From: Gluconobacter sp. Gdi
GTDB lineage: Bacteria; Pseudomonadota; Alphaproteobacteria; Acetobacterales; Acetobacteraceae
NCBI RefSeq assembly: GCF_014132155.1
Contig: NZ_BLJQ01000001.1
Coordinates: 124,001 to 188,000 of the forward strand
Reading direction: 5' to 3'
Length of the DNA: 64,000 nucleotides
Positions within the stretch are counted from its first letter, which is position 1. The number at the start of each line of letters is the position of its first letter. Positions 17,881-25,352 of this stretch are shown piece by piece. The notes under the pieces were generated by a model that saw only the letters and a list, made by a program, of their open reading frames with translations, was not told where the DNA came from and made no database searches. The translations under genes were made by a program, and so were the position numbers.

Positions 17881-18912
17881 GTGAGGATTCTTCACTGTCT
17901 TCTAACGCGGGAATTCGCGGGCACGGAACGCCATGTCGCGGAACTCGCGAACCAGCAGGCTCAGACGCATGACGTAACGGTGCTTCTGGAGCGTCATACC
18001 GCTGATCTTCGAACAGGCGGAGATATTGCGCATCACTTTTCACCCTCAGTCCGTATCGTAAGGGCTTATCGCGCAGGATATCTGCCGACATTGACGGCGC
18101 TGGTATGGAACGAGACCTTCGATATCATCCATACTCATCTGGGTAAGGCGTCGATCCGGGCAGGAGTTTTGAAGATTCTGGGACTGATGGGTGAGACCCC
18201 CGTCATCGGTACGCTCCACAATGCTTATCGTGTCAGAACTTATGGAAAACATGACGGCCTGATCTGCATTGCCCGGTGGCAACAGGACAGCCTGCCGGCA
18301 GGCTGTCGGAACCAGAGCGCAGTGATTGCAAACTGGACCATTCCTTCCGTCCTCTGCCATCCGGAGCGTACTAGGCTTCGGGAAGGCTTCCGGCAGGAGC
18401 ATCGCCTTCCATCGGAAGCTTTTGTGATCTGTGCCGTTGGAAGAATGGTGGAAGAGAAACGGTTTGATTGTCTCCTTCAGGCCTGGAGACAGGCTGTTCT
18501 GCCGACCGACACATATCTTGTTCTGATTGGGGACGGCCCAGAACGTGCGCGGCTTGAAAACGTCTGCGCAGAGTACAGGGATCGCATCATTTTCGCGGGC
18601 TACCGGTCAGATGTGCCGGACGTGTTCTGTGCCTTTGACGGATTTGTTCTGCCCTCCAGACGGGAGCCATTTGGGCTGGTGCTGCTGGAAGCGATGGCGG
18701 CAGGATTACCTGTCTGCGCGACAGCAGCGGGGGGCGTTCTGGATATTCTGGAAAATGTATCGGACTGTCTGGTTAAGCCGGACTGTATCGACGCACTTGC
18801 CGCTGGGCTTGTGCGCCTGAGGCAGCAGCCGGGCAGAACATGGGACCTGTCCTTCCATGTGCTGGAAGAGCAGGCCCTCAAGACAGAGCAGTTCTATCGC
18901 CGTTTCTGCTGA
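17881..18912 (+). CDS. GT4 family glycosyltransferase
   Basis: A 343-residue GT-B enzyme. N-terminal domain: MRILHCLLTREFAGTERHV, where the Gly-Thr-Glu replaces the usual GGxE acceptor-side loop, and IHTHLGKA. C-terminal domain: AVGRMVEEKRFDCLL, IGDGPER, FAGYRSDVP, then the EX7E motif in REPFGLVLLEAMAAGLP. The start is GTG with a perfect AAGGAGG that overlaps the stop of the upstream gene. These features give a confident class call, but the sugar donor and acceptor are unknown; lipopolysaccharide or capsule core synthesis would be usual for this type. Confidence 0.9.
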   Translation: MRILHCLLTREFAGTERHVAELANQQAQTHDVTVLLERHTADLRTGGDIAHHFSPSVRIVRAYRAGYLPTLTALVWNETFDIIHTHLGKASIRAGVLKILGLMGETPVIGTLHNAYRVRTYGKHDGLICIARWQQDSLPAGCRNQSAVIANWTIPSVLCHPERTRLREGFRQEHRLPSEAFVICAVGRMVEEKRFDCLLQAWRQAVLPTDTYLVLIGDGPERARLENVCAEYRDRIIFAGYRSDVPDVFCAFDGFVLPSRREPFGLVLLEAMAAGLPVCATAAGGVLDILENVSDCLVKPDCIDALAAGLVRLRQQPGRTWDLSFHVLEEQALKTEQFYRRFC

Positions 18913-18921
18913 GTATCGCGA

Positions 18922-19515
18922 TCAGAGATCGTAGTGTTTGGAGACGTAGCTGGAGAGGCCATTCGGGTTGTGCATGATGTGCCAGCTTTCTGAAAAAGAA
19001 GGCACGAACTGGAACAGGAAGACCAGCAGCGACAGGAAAAACAGCAGCATTCCTTTGCCGACAAACTGGATACGCCGCCAGAAATAGAGCGGCGGGATCA
19101 GGATCCAGAATGCAGAGCCGGGACGGAAGCCAGCAGCAATCAGGGCGCGGCGATCTGTCAGCATGGAGGTGAAGATGATCGCAAAGCTGAGAAGAACGGC
19201 AATGATGCTGGACTGGCGGTCAGGGATGTTGCCGAACCAGGCCAGAACGTTGACGATCATGCTGCTGACGAAGGGGCCAAGAATGCTCAGCCAAGCCCAG
19301 CGGTTCGAGACCCTGCTGGGGGGCAGGGCAGGCGGGACTCCTTCGGGCTGGGGCGGCCAGAACGCGCAACTGCCTGCCGGATGCCATTCCGCACCGAAGG
19401 CCTCGGTCCAGCACAGAGTTGAGTGCTCAATACTGCCGGTCGAGATGAGGGCACGCATACCATCTTCAGAAAGCGGGCCTTTGCGGCTTCCGTGTTCTTC
19501 GTAAAACCAGCTCAC
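18922..19515 (-). CDS. GYF_2 (DUF4339) domain membrane protein
   Basis: A 197-residue protein. Residues 1-50 match the GYF_2/DUF4339 module: WFYEEHGSRKGPLSEDGM, LISTGSI, TLCW and W-x-PAG are its hallmark positions. A Pro-rich linker follows (PPQPEGVPPALPPS), then three to four hydrophobic helices from about 72 to 180. GYF_2 domains are thought to mediate protein-protein contacts in bacterial membrane proteins, but no specific role is known. It is convergent with the preceding glycosyltransferase, whose stop is 9 bases away. Confidence 0.75.
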   Translation of the reverse strand: MSWFYEEHGSRKGPLSEDGMRALISTGSIEHSTLCWTEAFGAEWHPAGSCAFWPPQPEGVPPALPPSRVSNRWAWLSILGPFVSSMIVNVLAWFGNIPDRQSSIIAVLLSFAIIFTSMLTDRRALIAAGFRPGSAFWILIPPLYFWRRIQFVGKGMLLFFLSLLVFLFQFVPSFSESWHIMHNPNGLSSYVSKHYDL

Positions 19516-19631
19516 AGTCCGTCCTTGGTTTGGGCAGTTGTCATCATGCTGACAGAATGGCGGCTCAATCTGACTGAAAGAGATGTCTCAGGCAATACTG
19601 AAGGCTTCAATCTGCTGGGAAGGGTCAAGTG

Positions 19632-20033
19632 ATGAGAAAATATTCGTTTGGTTTAATGGCTGTTCTTTGTCTGGGGATAAATCCGGCTTTTGCATCAAAG
19701 GTCACTAGTTTTCAGATCAAACTCGCTTCTCCCACAACAGTTGACCGCCAGACAGTGCTTTATACCTGTCAGGGAAACGGTGAGGCGGCCAAGGAGCTTC
19801 TCTCGCGCTTGCCGCAAAAACGCGTTGCCGTTCAATATATCAATGCAGATGCCATCAGTTTGGCTGTCCTGCCAATTGAAGGGCACATGCAGGTGTTTTC
19901 AAACGTAATTGCTGCGGATGGCGCCAAATATGCTGCGGCTCAGTATGTCTGGTGGAACAAAGGAAACGACGCGTTCTTTTCCAGTGAGATGGACGACAAA
20001 GCACTTGTAACGTGCCATGCCGTTTCAAAATAA
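19632..20033 (+). CDS. Exported MliC-like protein (C-type lysozyme inhibitor family)
   Basis: A 133-residue protein with a signal peptide ending at AFA|SK (about 21). The mature part has the MliC pattern: YTCQGN, VAVQYINAD, then SNVIAADGAKYAA, WWNKGNDAFF and a C-terminal VTCHAV, with two Cys likely forming a disulfide. MliC proteins bind and inhibit C-type lysozyme in the periplasm or outer membrane. There is no lipobox, so this one appears soluble. A GTG three bases upstream (19629) is an alternative start. It stands alone between convergent and tandem neighbours. Confidence 0.75.
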   Translation: MRKYSFGLMAVLCLGINPAFASKVTSFQIKLASPTTVDRQTVLYTCQGNGEAAKELLSRLPQKRVAVQYINADAISLAVLPIEGHMQVFSNVIAADGAKYAAAQYVWWNKGNDAFFSSEMDDKALVTCHAVSK

Positions 20034-20114
20034 AGATATCATGTCGATATCGTTTCAATTCTCCAGCAAACATGCATGATGCGGGCTTATCACGACTGAT
20101 AAGGAAAGCAGGTC

Positions 20115-21170
20115 ATGTCCGTTGTCTGCATGCAGAAATTTCTTGAAAAGCTCCCCAAAGCTGAACTTCATGTTCATCTGGAAGGAACGCTGGAAGCGGA
20201 CTTGAAAATCAAGCTGGCTGAGCGGAATAATCATCCTCTCAGGTCCAGCTCTGCTGAAGAAATTCGACAGGGTTACGTCTATCATGACCTGCCATCTTTT
20301 CTGACGCTGTATTACGAAGGCGTCGAACTTCTGCAGACCGAGCAGGATTTTCATGATCTCTGCTATGACTATCTGAAAAAAGTCGCGCAGCAGAATGTGC
20401 TTTACACTGAGATGTTCTTCGACCCGCAGCTTCACACCCGTCGCGGAATATCATTCGGAACAGTCATCCGGGGCTTCAATGCAGCGCAGGAGGAAGCAGA
20501 GGAGGACTTCGGCATCCGCTCTCACCTCATCATGTGCTTCATACGTGAAATGAGTGCGGACTCTGCCGACGAGACCTTTACCCAGGCTCTCCCTTATCTT
20601 GAAAGACCGGGTCGGAGCCGCATCATTGGTGTAGGTCTGGATTCAGACGAAAAGGGTAATCCGCCAGCCAAATTTGCGAAAACATTCGCCCGTGCAAGAG
20701 CGCTGGGCCTTCACTTGACCATGCATTGTGATCTCGATCAGCAGAATACGCATGAGCATATCCGGCAGGCTCTTCAGGATCTGGGCAGCGAGCGCCTCGA
20801 TCATGGATTGAATGTGCTGGAAAAGCCCGAACTAATTGCGATGGCTCGGGACAAGGGCGTGACATTCACGCTGTGTCCGTCTCCGAACGATGTCATCAGG
20901 CCGGGGCGGTCCCGTCAGGATATTCGGGACATGCTGGCAGCGGGACTGAAAATCACGATCAATTCCGACGATCCGGGTTACATGCAGAGCGTGTATATGA
21001 CGGAGAGTTTCGCCAAGGCGCAAAGTGCAGCGGACCTGACACAGGACGAACTCATACAGATCAGCCGAAATGCGTTTCAGGCTGCCTGGATTTCGGAAGA
21101 GGAGCGGACGGTTTATCTCGATGCACTGGAAAAGTTTGCGCGAGAACACAGTGTGGCGATGCCAGTCTGA
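20115..21170 (+). CDS. Adenosine/adenine deaminase family protein with altered active-site motif
   Basis: A 351-residue amidohydrolase-superfamily protein. LPKAELHVHLEGTLE at about 14-28 supplies the HxH metal site. IDHG-like SERLDHGLNVLE and INSDDPGYMQ give the later catalytic His and Asp residues. The overall layout (KLAERN, YYEGVELLQTEQDF, MFFDPQLHT) is closest to adenine/adenosine deaminases. The normally invariant HAGE, carrying the proton-shuttling Glu, reads HCDLDQ here (about residues 203-208). The metal ligands are therefore kept while the key Glu is displaced or missing, and the substrate may differ from adenine or adenosine. An internal ATG (MQKFLEK) is an alternative start. Confidence 0.8.
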   Translation: MSVVCMQKFLEKLPKAELHVHLEGTLEADLKIKLAERNNHPLRSSSAEEIRQGYVYHDLPSFLTLYYEGVELLQTEQDFHDLCYDYLKKVAQQNVLYTEMFFDPQLHTRRGISFGTVIRGFNAAQEEAEEDFGIRSHLIMCFIREMSADSADETFTQALPYLERPGRSRIIGVGLDSDEKGNPPAKFAKTFARARALGLHLTMHCDLDQQNTHEHIRQALQDLGSERLDHGLNVLEKPELIAMARDKGVTFTLCPSPNDVIRPGRSRQDIRDMLAAGLKITINSDDPGYMQSVYMTESFAKAQSAADLTQDELIQISRNAFQAAWISEEERTVYLDALEKFAREHSVAMPV

Positions 21171-21203
21171 AGGTGTCGTGGGAACTTTTCTCCTGATGTT
21201 TCA

Positions 21204-21230
21204 GGCCTGTGTCTCAGTGAGGCACAGGCC
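21204..21230 (+). terminator. Hairpin downstream of the deaminase-like gene
   Basis: GGCCTGTGTCTC and GAGGCACAGGCC pair over 12 positions with one G-T wobble and a 3-base loop, 33 bases after the stop codon. There is no T tract, so it is a strong RNA hairpin that may stabilise or terminate the message rather than a classic intrinsic terminator. Confidence 0.6.
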
Positions 21231-21356
21231 CTAGACGTAAGAATTTAAAAATAAAATTCGAAATCATTATTTATTAAAAAACAAAATTATATCTGAATAT
21301 TTCAAAAAAATTACAAATAAAGTATAAAATAAGAAACCAGTGTATTAATTGGATAC

Positions 21357-21384
21357 AAAACAAGAATTGATTATCTTGTTTTTA
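21357..21384. other. AT-rich leader with perfect hairpin before the acyltransferase
   Basis: AAAACAAGA-ATTGATTA-TCTTGTTTT is a perfect 9-bp inverted repeat followed by a further T, starting 44 bases upstream of the ATG at 21401. It closes an unusually AT-rich stretch (about 21235-21385) that contrasts with the GC-rich surroundings. It may be an operator, an RNA leader structure or a terminator of an unseen small transcript. Confidence 0.5.
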
Positions 21385-21400
21385 ACGCGACTATCGTCGC

Positions 21401-22327
21401 ATGGCTCCAATCGCTCCGGTTCTGTCCCGTCTGTCTCATCATGTGCAATCAGCTGCGCTCGGGAGTGTCATTAACCTCCTGCGCAGTGTTGGTCCGCAAT
21501 ATGCCTCGACAGCTGGCGGCTGGCTAATGCGCAATGTGGGGATGAAGCTTCGTGCAACCCGCATTGCGGACCAGAATCTCCAGCTGGCTTTTCCTGACCT
21601 GTCGGCGACGGAACGGCAGCAGATTATTCGGGATGTGTGGACCAATCTGGGACGGAACGTGACAGAGTTGCCCCACCTTGCATCGTTTACCCGCACGGAT
21701 AGCGGGCCGGGCTGGGAGGTTGAGGGCGAAGAGCATATCGATGCCCTGAAAGCGAACAGATCACAGGCTCTGTTCTTCTCAGGGCATCTGGGGAACTGGG
21801 AGCTCATTCTGCCCATCGCGACCAAGCTGGGTATGCCTGTTGCGGGCTTTTATCGCGCATCGTCCAATCCGGTCATTGATCTCCTGACGCAGAGAATGCG
21901 GCAGAAAGCTCTTGGTCCGACAGGAACCATGTTTCCCAAAGGCCCCAAGGGTGCCCGACAGGCCTTAACGCATCTGCAGAGCGGTGGCTCACTAGGTTTT
22001 CTGGTCGATCAGAAAATGAACGACGGGCTCGCCATTCCGTTTCTGGGACGGGATGCCATGACGGCGCCAGCCGTGGCGCAATTGGCCTTGCGCTTTAATC
22101 TGCCCATTATACCCGTCCATATCGTGCGACTGGGGAACGGGCGGTTCCGCATGGTGTGTGAAGCCCCGCTTCAGGCTGAACGAACGGGCGATCGTCATGC
22201 GGATATCCGGTCAATCTGCGTCGCCATGAACGAGACGCTGGAACGGTGGATCCGCGAAAGACCAGGAGCATGGCTCTGGCTTCATCGCCGCTGGCCCAAA
22301 GAGCAGGTCGCTCTTCCCGCCGTCTGA
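21401..22327 (+). CDS. LpxL/HtrB-type lysophospholipid acyltransferase (lipid A late acyltransferase family)
   Basis: A 308-residue protein of the HtrB/LpxL family, which transfers acyl chains from acyl-ACP to lipid A precursors at the inner membrane. The catalytic HX4E motif is HLGNWE at 129-134. Further family blocks are FYRASSNPVID, the Gly-rich LVDQKMNDGLAIPFLG, TAPAVAQLALRF and the terminal WLWLHRRWPKE. The N-terminal about 40 residues are only moderately hydrophobic. The exact chain position and acceptor cannot be read from the sequence. No clear ribosome site was seen; an AT-rich hairpin leader precedes it. It is separated from the nucleoside hydrolase by a bidirectional terminator. 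Confidence 0.88.
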   Translation: MAPIAPVLSRLSHHVQSAALGSVINLLRSVGPQYASTAGGWLMRNVGMKLRATRIADQNLQLAFPDLSATERQQIIRDVWTNLGRNVTELPHLASFTRTDSGPGWEVEGEEHIDALKANRSQALFFSGHLGNWELILPIATKLGMPVAGFYRASSNPVIDLLTQRMRQKALGPTGTMFPKGPKGARQALTHLQSGGSLGFLVDQKMNDGLAIPFLGRDAMTAPAVAQLALRFNLPIIPVHIVRLGNGRFRMVCEAPLQAERTGDRHADIRSICVAMNETLERWIRERPGAWLWLHRRWPKEQVALPAV

Positions 22328-22362
22328 AAAAAGCCCCGCGGCCGGATGGCAACGGGGCTTTT
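22327..22362. terminator. Bidirectional Rho-independent terminator
   Basis: AAAAAAGCCCCG and CGGGGCTTTT form a stem with an A run on one side and a T run on the other, between the convergent stops of the acyltransferase (22327) and the nucleoside hydrolase (22368). It reads as an intrinsic terminator on both strands. Confidence 0.9.
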
Positions 22363-22367
22363 GTGTT

Positions 22368-23546
22368 TCAGGGGAGAGGATGTCCGCTGACAGGAGCCTG
22401 TGGGTTGCCAACCAGATTAAGGATCTGCTTTTCAAGTTTCGGAACATTGATGCGCAGGACAACTTCGTTCTTGCGTTCGCCCAGACCTGGCTCATAGCCC
22501 GGCGTCCAGGACACAACGTCACCGTAGCCGGGGCCAAACTGGCTATTCACATCCACGAACAGATCCTGCTTCTCCGTGATGATGCTCGGGTCCAGCCAGA
22601 CGGATGCTGCAATTTCATCCCAGAGTGGGAAGCCGCTCAGATGCCACTTCATGACATGCCCGACGGGCGTGCCTGTGGCTTCCAGCTTCTTCAGGAATTC
22701 TGGCGTCAGTTCGGTATCCGTTGAGGGATCGGCTGGAACCATCACGATATGCTTCCATGGTGCGCGAAGGGCCGCACTTGCGCTTTCCGGGTCCAGACGG
22801 AAGTTGAATTCACGACGGGGGCTGTTGAGGAATTCCCGCGCGAACTGGTGTGCCACAACGCCGGGCCGTGTCTGGCGCGGGTTCAGGCCACCGCCCATGT
22901 AAACAAGTTCTTTTGCAAGGCCCGCAAATTCCGGATCAAGCGTCTGGGCCAGTGCGATGTTGGTCATCGGACCCGTTGCAATGATGCTGACCTGTCCAGG
23001 ATATTGGTGAACCATCCGAATGAGGAAGTCAGCTGCGCGCTCGGTTTCGGGCTTCTTGACCGGGTTGCCATATGGCAGGTCCGGAACAACATCCGGGCCA
23101 TGATAGTAGGGAAGGGGCTGCTCGGTCTTTTCGACCCATTTTTTCATCCACACCCCTTTCCAGATCAGCTTTCCGTAAAGGGCTTCCCAGCGGTCCGTCA
23201 GCTTTTCCGAGTTCAGGAACGGGTAGGTGGCGCCCGGAACAACGGGAATGTCTGCCCGGCCTGCCACTTCCACGCCACGGAGTGCGTCATTCGTCGCTTC
23301 TTTCTGCCAGACGTCACCCGTGACAGTCGTGATGCCAAGCACGCGGACATTGGGGGCCTTGATGATCATCCACTGGGCAATGCTGAAGCCATCATCGTCA
23401 AAAATGACAAGGCGTGGGTCAGCTTTCGCCTGCGCGGAGGCTGCCAGCAGGCCGCCAGCGACCAGTCCAAGCGCCAGCGTGCGGCGCAGGGCCTTCCGCG
23501 TTTTTCTAAAACGTGCCGGCTTCGGGACGGTGGGGTGAAGGGGCAT
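22368..23546 (-). CDS. Exported nucleoside hydrolase-like protein with divergent metal site
   Basis: A 392-residue protein starting MPLHPTVPKP, with a basic n-region, a hydrophobic core (TLALGLVAGGLLAASA) and a likely cleavage near QAKA|DP. The body matches inosine-uridine nucleoside hydrolases: VLGITTVTGD, ATGPMTNIALA and a C-terminal LWDEIAASVWLDPSI. The N-terminal calcium motif, usually DxDPGxDD, is FDDDGFSIAQ here, so the paired Asp is absent, and the GN of the second motif is GD. Catalysis or substrate range may therefore differ. A TTG at 23597 is an in-frame alternative start without a signal-peptide rationale. Confidence 0.75.
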   Translation of the reverse strand: MPLHPTVPKPARFRKTRKALRRTLALGLVAGGLLAASAQAKADPRLVIFDDDGFSIAQWMIIKAPNVRVLGITTVTGDVWQKEATNDALRGVEVAGRADIPVVPGATYPFLNSEKLTDRWEALYGKLIWKGVWMKKWVEKTEQPLPYYHGPDVVPDLPYGNPVKKPETERAADFLIRMVHQYPGQVSIIATGPMTNIALAQTLDPEFAGLAKELVYMGGGLNPRQTRPGVVAHQFAREFLNSPRREFNFRLDPESASAALRAPWKHIVMVPADPSTDTELTPEFLKKLEATGTPVGHVMKWHLSGFPLWDEIAASVWLDPSIITEKQDLFVDVNSQFGPGYGDVVSWTPGYEPGLGERKNEVVLRINVPKLEKQILNLVGNPQAPVSGHPLP

Positions 23547-23645
23547 GGGCAGAGGGTTCCATAGCTGGTGGCAGGCAAGGACGTGACAATACCGCAAAGG
23601 AAATCATTGCACAGAGGCAACAGGACGTTCCATGCGAACGCAATT

Positions 23646-24122
23646 CTAGAACGCGAGTGGCCCGTTGTCCTTGACTTCCTTGATGACAAAAAACGTCCGT
23701 GCCTGTCGCACTCCCGGAAAGGCAATGAGCTTTTCTGCGTGAAGCCGATTGAAATCCGCCATGTCTTCCACACGGATCTTCAGCAGATAATCGAAATCGC
23801 CCGCGACCAGATGACAGTCCAGCACCATGGGCATGGTTTTCACAGCCTCTTCCAGTTCCGCAAAGCTTTCGGGAGTGGATCGGTCCAGCACGACGCCAAC
23901 CAGAGCGATCGTTCCCAGTCCGACTTTGACGGGATCAATCTCGGCGCGAACGCCACGGATATAACCGTCCTGAAACAGTCTCTGGGTGCGTCGATGACAT
24001 GTCGCGGCGCTCACGTTCACACGCTCGGCCAGCTCGGCATTGGACATGCGCCCGTTGCCTTGCAGAAGGCGAAGAATGTTCCGGTCGATTGCGTCCAGAT
24101 CTGGTGTGATGGAATCTTTCAT
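23646..24122 (-). CDS. acdR: Lrp/AsnC family regulator of acdS (AcdR-like)
   Basis: A 158-residue Lrp/AsnC regulator: a winged HTH (LDAIDRNILRLLQGNGRMSN, VSAATCHRRTQRL) in residues about 8-60 and a RAM ligand-binding domain (VKTMPMVLDCHLVAGDFDYLL) from about 75. The ATG at 24122 is chosen because GAGGA lies 5 bases upstream; an upstream in-frame ATG (24149) lacks this. It is transcribed divergently from acdS, the arrangement known for acdR/acdS in ACC-deaminase bacteria, where AcdR activates acdS in response to ACC. The specific symbol rests on that position. Confidence 0.8.
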   Translation of the reverse strand: MKDSITPDLDAIDRNILRLLQGNGRMSNAELAERVNVSAATCHRRTQRLFQDGYIRGVRAEIDPVKVGLGTIALVGVVLDRSTPESFAELEEAVKTMPMVLDCHLVAGDFDYLLKIRVEDMADFNRLHAEKLIAFPGVRQARTFFVIKEVKDNGPLAF

Positions 24123-24161
24123 TATGTCCTCAAATGATAAGAGAAACATCCATTAAAATTC

Positions 24162-24179
24162 TATTTTAAGACTAAAATA
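24162..24179. promoter_or_regulatory. Palindrome in the acdR-acdS intergenic region (candidate AcdR site)
   Basis: TATTTTA-AGAC-TAAAATA is a perfect 7-bp inverted repeat in the 141-base divergent promoter region, within an AT-rich stretch. AT-rich palindromes are typical Lrp-family targets, so this is a candidate AcdR operator. The right arm, TAAAAT, could also serve as a -10 element for acdS. Confidence 0.5.
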
Positions 24180-24263
24180 CAGAAATTATTGCCTGAATTA
24201 GAAAGCACCTTCGAAGAATATTTCACTACTGCTTTCGGGTGTGAACACCTTGGGAGTCTGTCT

Positions 24264-25280
24264 GTGAACCTTGAGAAGTTTGAGCGCTATCCGCTGACTT
24301 TTGGAAAAACGGCTATTGAGCATCTTCCACGTCTGAGCGAAGCCCTGGGTGGCAAAGTGCAGATCTATGCCAAGCGTGAAGATTGCAATTCGGGCATGGC
24401 GATGGGTGGCAACAAGCTTCGCAAGCTGGAATATATTGTTCCAGATATTCTGGCCTCTGGCGCAGATACGCTGGTCTCCATCGGCGGTGTGCAATCCAAT
24501 CATACGCGCATGGTGGCAGCGACAGCGGCCAAGCTGGGTATGAAATGCGTCGTCGTGCAGGAGAAATGGGTCCCGCATTACGATGCTGTTTATGATCGTG
24601 TCGGCAATATCCTCATGACGCGTCTTATGGGTGCTGAGTCCCGCATTGTGGAAGACGGCTTTGACATCGGTATCCGCCAGAGCTGGGAAGATGCCATTCA
24701 GTCCGTGAAAGATGCTGGCGGAAAGCCCTATGCCATTCCGGCTGGTGCCTCCGTTCATCAATATGGTGGTGTCGGTTATGCTGCTTTTGCGGAAGAAGTC
24801 GCGGAGCAGGAAAAGGAACTCGGCTTCACGTTCGATTACATTATCGTCTGTGTCGTGACGGGCTCGACGCAGGCGGGAATGATTGTCGGATTTGCGGCGC
24901 AGGATCGTGCAGATCGGGTCATCGGTATTGATGCCTCCGGAACGCTGGAGCAGACGCGCGAGCAGGTGCGGGAGATCGTGGACCGCACAGCCGAGCTAGT
25001 AGAGCTTGGTCGGGCAGTGCGGGACGATGAGATCGTGATTCTTGAGGAGTACGCCTATCCCGCTTACGGGGTCCCATCCGAAGAAACGAACGAAGCCATT
25101 CGGCTGGCTGCGCGCACGGAAGCCATGATGACGGACCCTGTCTATGAAGGGAAATCCATGCAGGGCCTGATTGACCTGACCAAGAAGGGGTATTTCCCGG
25201 ATGGGTCAAAGGTTCTGTATGTTCATCTGGGCGGCGCACCGGCCCTGAACGGCTATAGCTATTATTACCGCAACGGCTGA
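24264..25280 (+). CDS. acdS: 1-aminocyclopropane-1-carboxylate (ACC) deaminase
   Basis: A PLP enzyme that splits ACC, the ethylene precursor of plants, into 2-oxobutyrate and ammonia. Counting from the GTG at 24264 ([10 protein letters not shown]) gives 338 residues, the usual length of this family. All residues that separate true ACC deaminase from D-cysteine desulfhydrase are present: Lys51 ([10 protein letters not shown]), Ser78, Tyr268 (YPAYG), Tyr294-Glu295 (DPVYEGKS) and Leu322 ([10 protein letters not shown]). GGGAG lies 7 bases before the GTG, so the 25 extra in-frame codons upstream are not needed. It is divergent from acdR and ends before a hairpin shared with the opposite operon. 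Confidence 0.95.
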   Translation: MNLEKFERYPLTFGKTAIEHLPRLSEALGGKVQIYAKREDCNSGMAMGGNKLRKLEYIVPDILASGADTLVSIGGVQSNHTRMVAATAAKLGMKCVVVQEKWVPHYDAVYDRVGNILMTRLMGAESRIVEDGFDIGIRQSWEDAIQSVKDAGGKPYAIPAGASVHQYGGVGYAAFAEEVAEQEKELGFTFDYIIVCVVTGSTQAGMIVGFAAQDRADRVIGIDASGTLEQTREQVREIVDRTAELVELGRAVRDDEIVILEEYAYPAYGVPSEETNEAIRLAARTEAMMTDPVYEGKSMQGLIDLTKKGYFPDGSKVLYVHLGGAPALNGYSYYYRNG

Positions 25281-25289
25281 TGCAGCCGT

Positions 25290-25330
25290 AAAAAAACGCC
25301 GCGTCCTAGTCCAGAGCGCGGCGCTTCTGT
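25290..25330. terminator. Terminator between acdS and the dehydrogenase operon
   Basis: GCCGCG (25298-25303) and CGCGGC (25317-25322) form a short GC stem. On the minus strand it is followed by seven Ts, giving a good intrinsic terminator for the operon that ends at 25353; on the plus strand only GCTTCTGTTTT follows, so it is weaker for acdS. Confidence 0.8.
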
Positions 25331-25352
25331 TTTCCACCGATAAAGCCGGATT

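Noticed and set aside
21235-21400. AT-rich segment considered as a phage attachment site or IS remnant
   Set aside because: No tRNA gene, direct-repeat flanks, integrase or transposase is present; flanking genes are intact.
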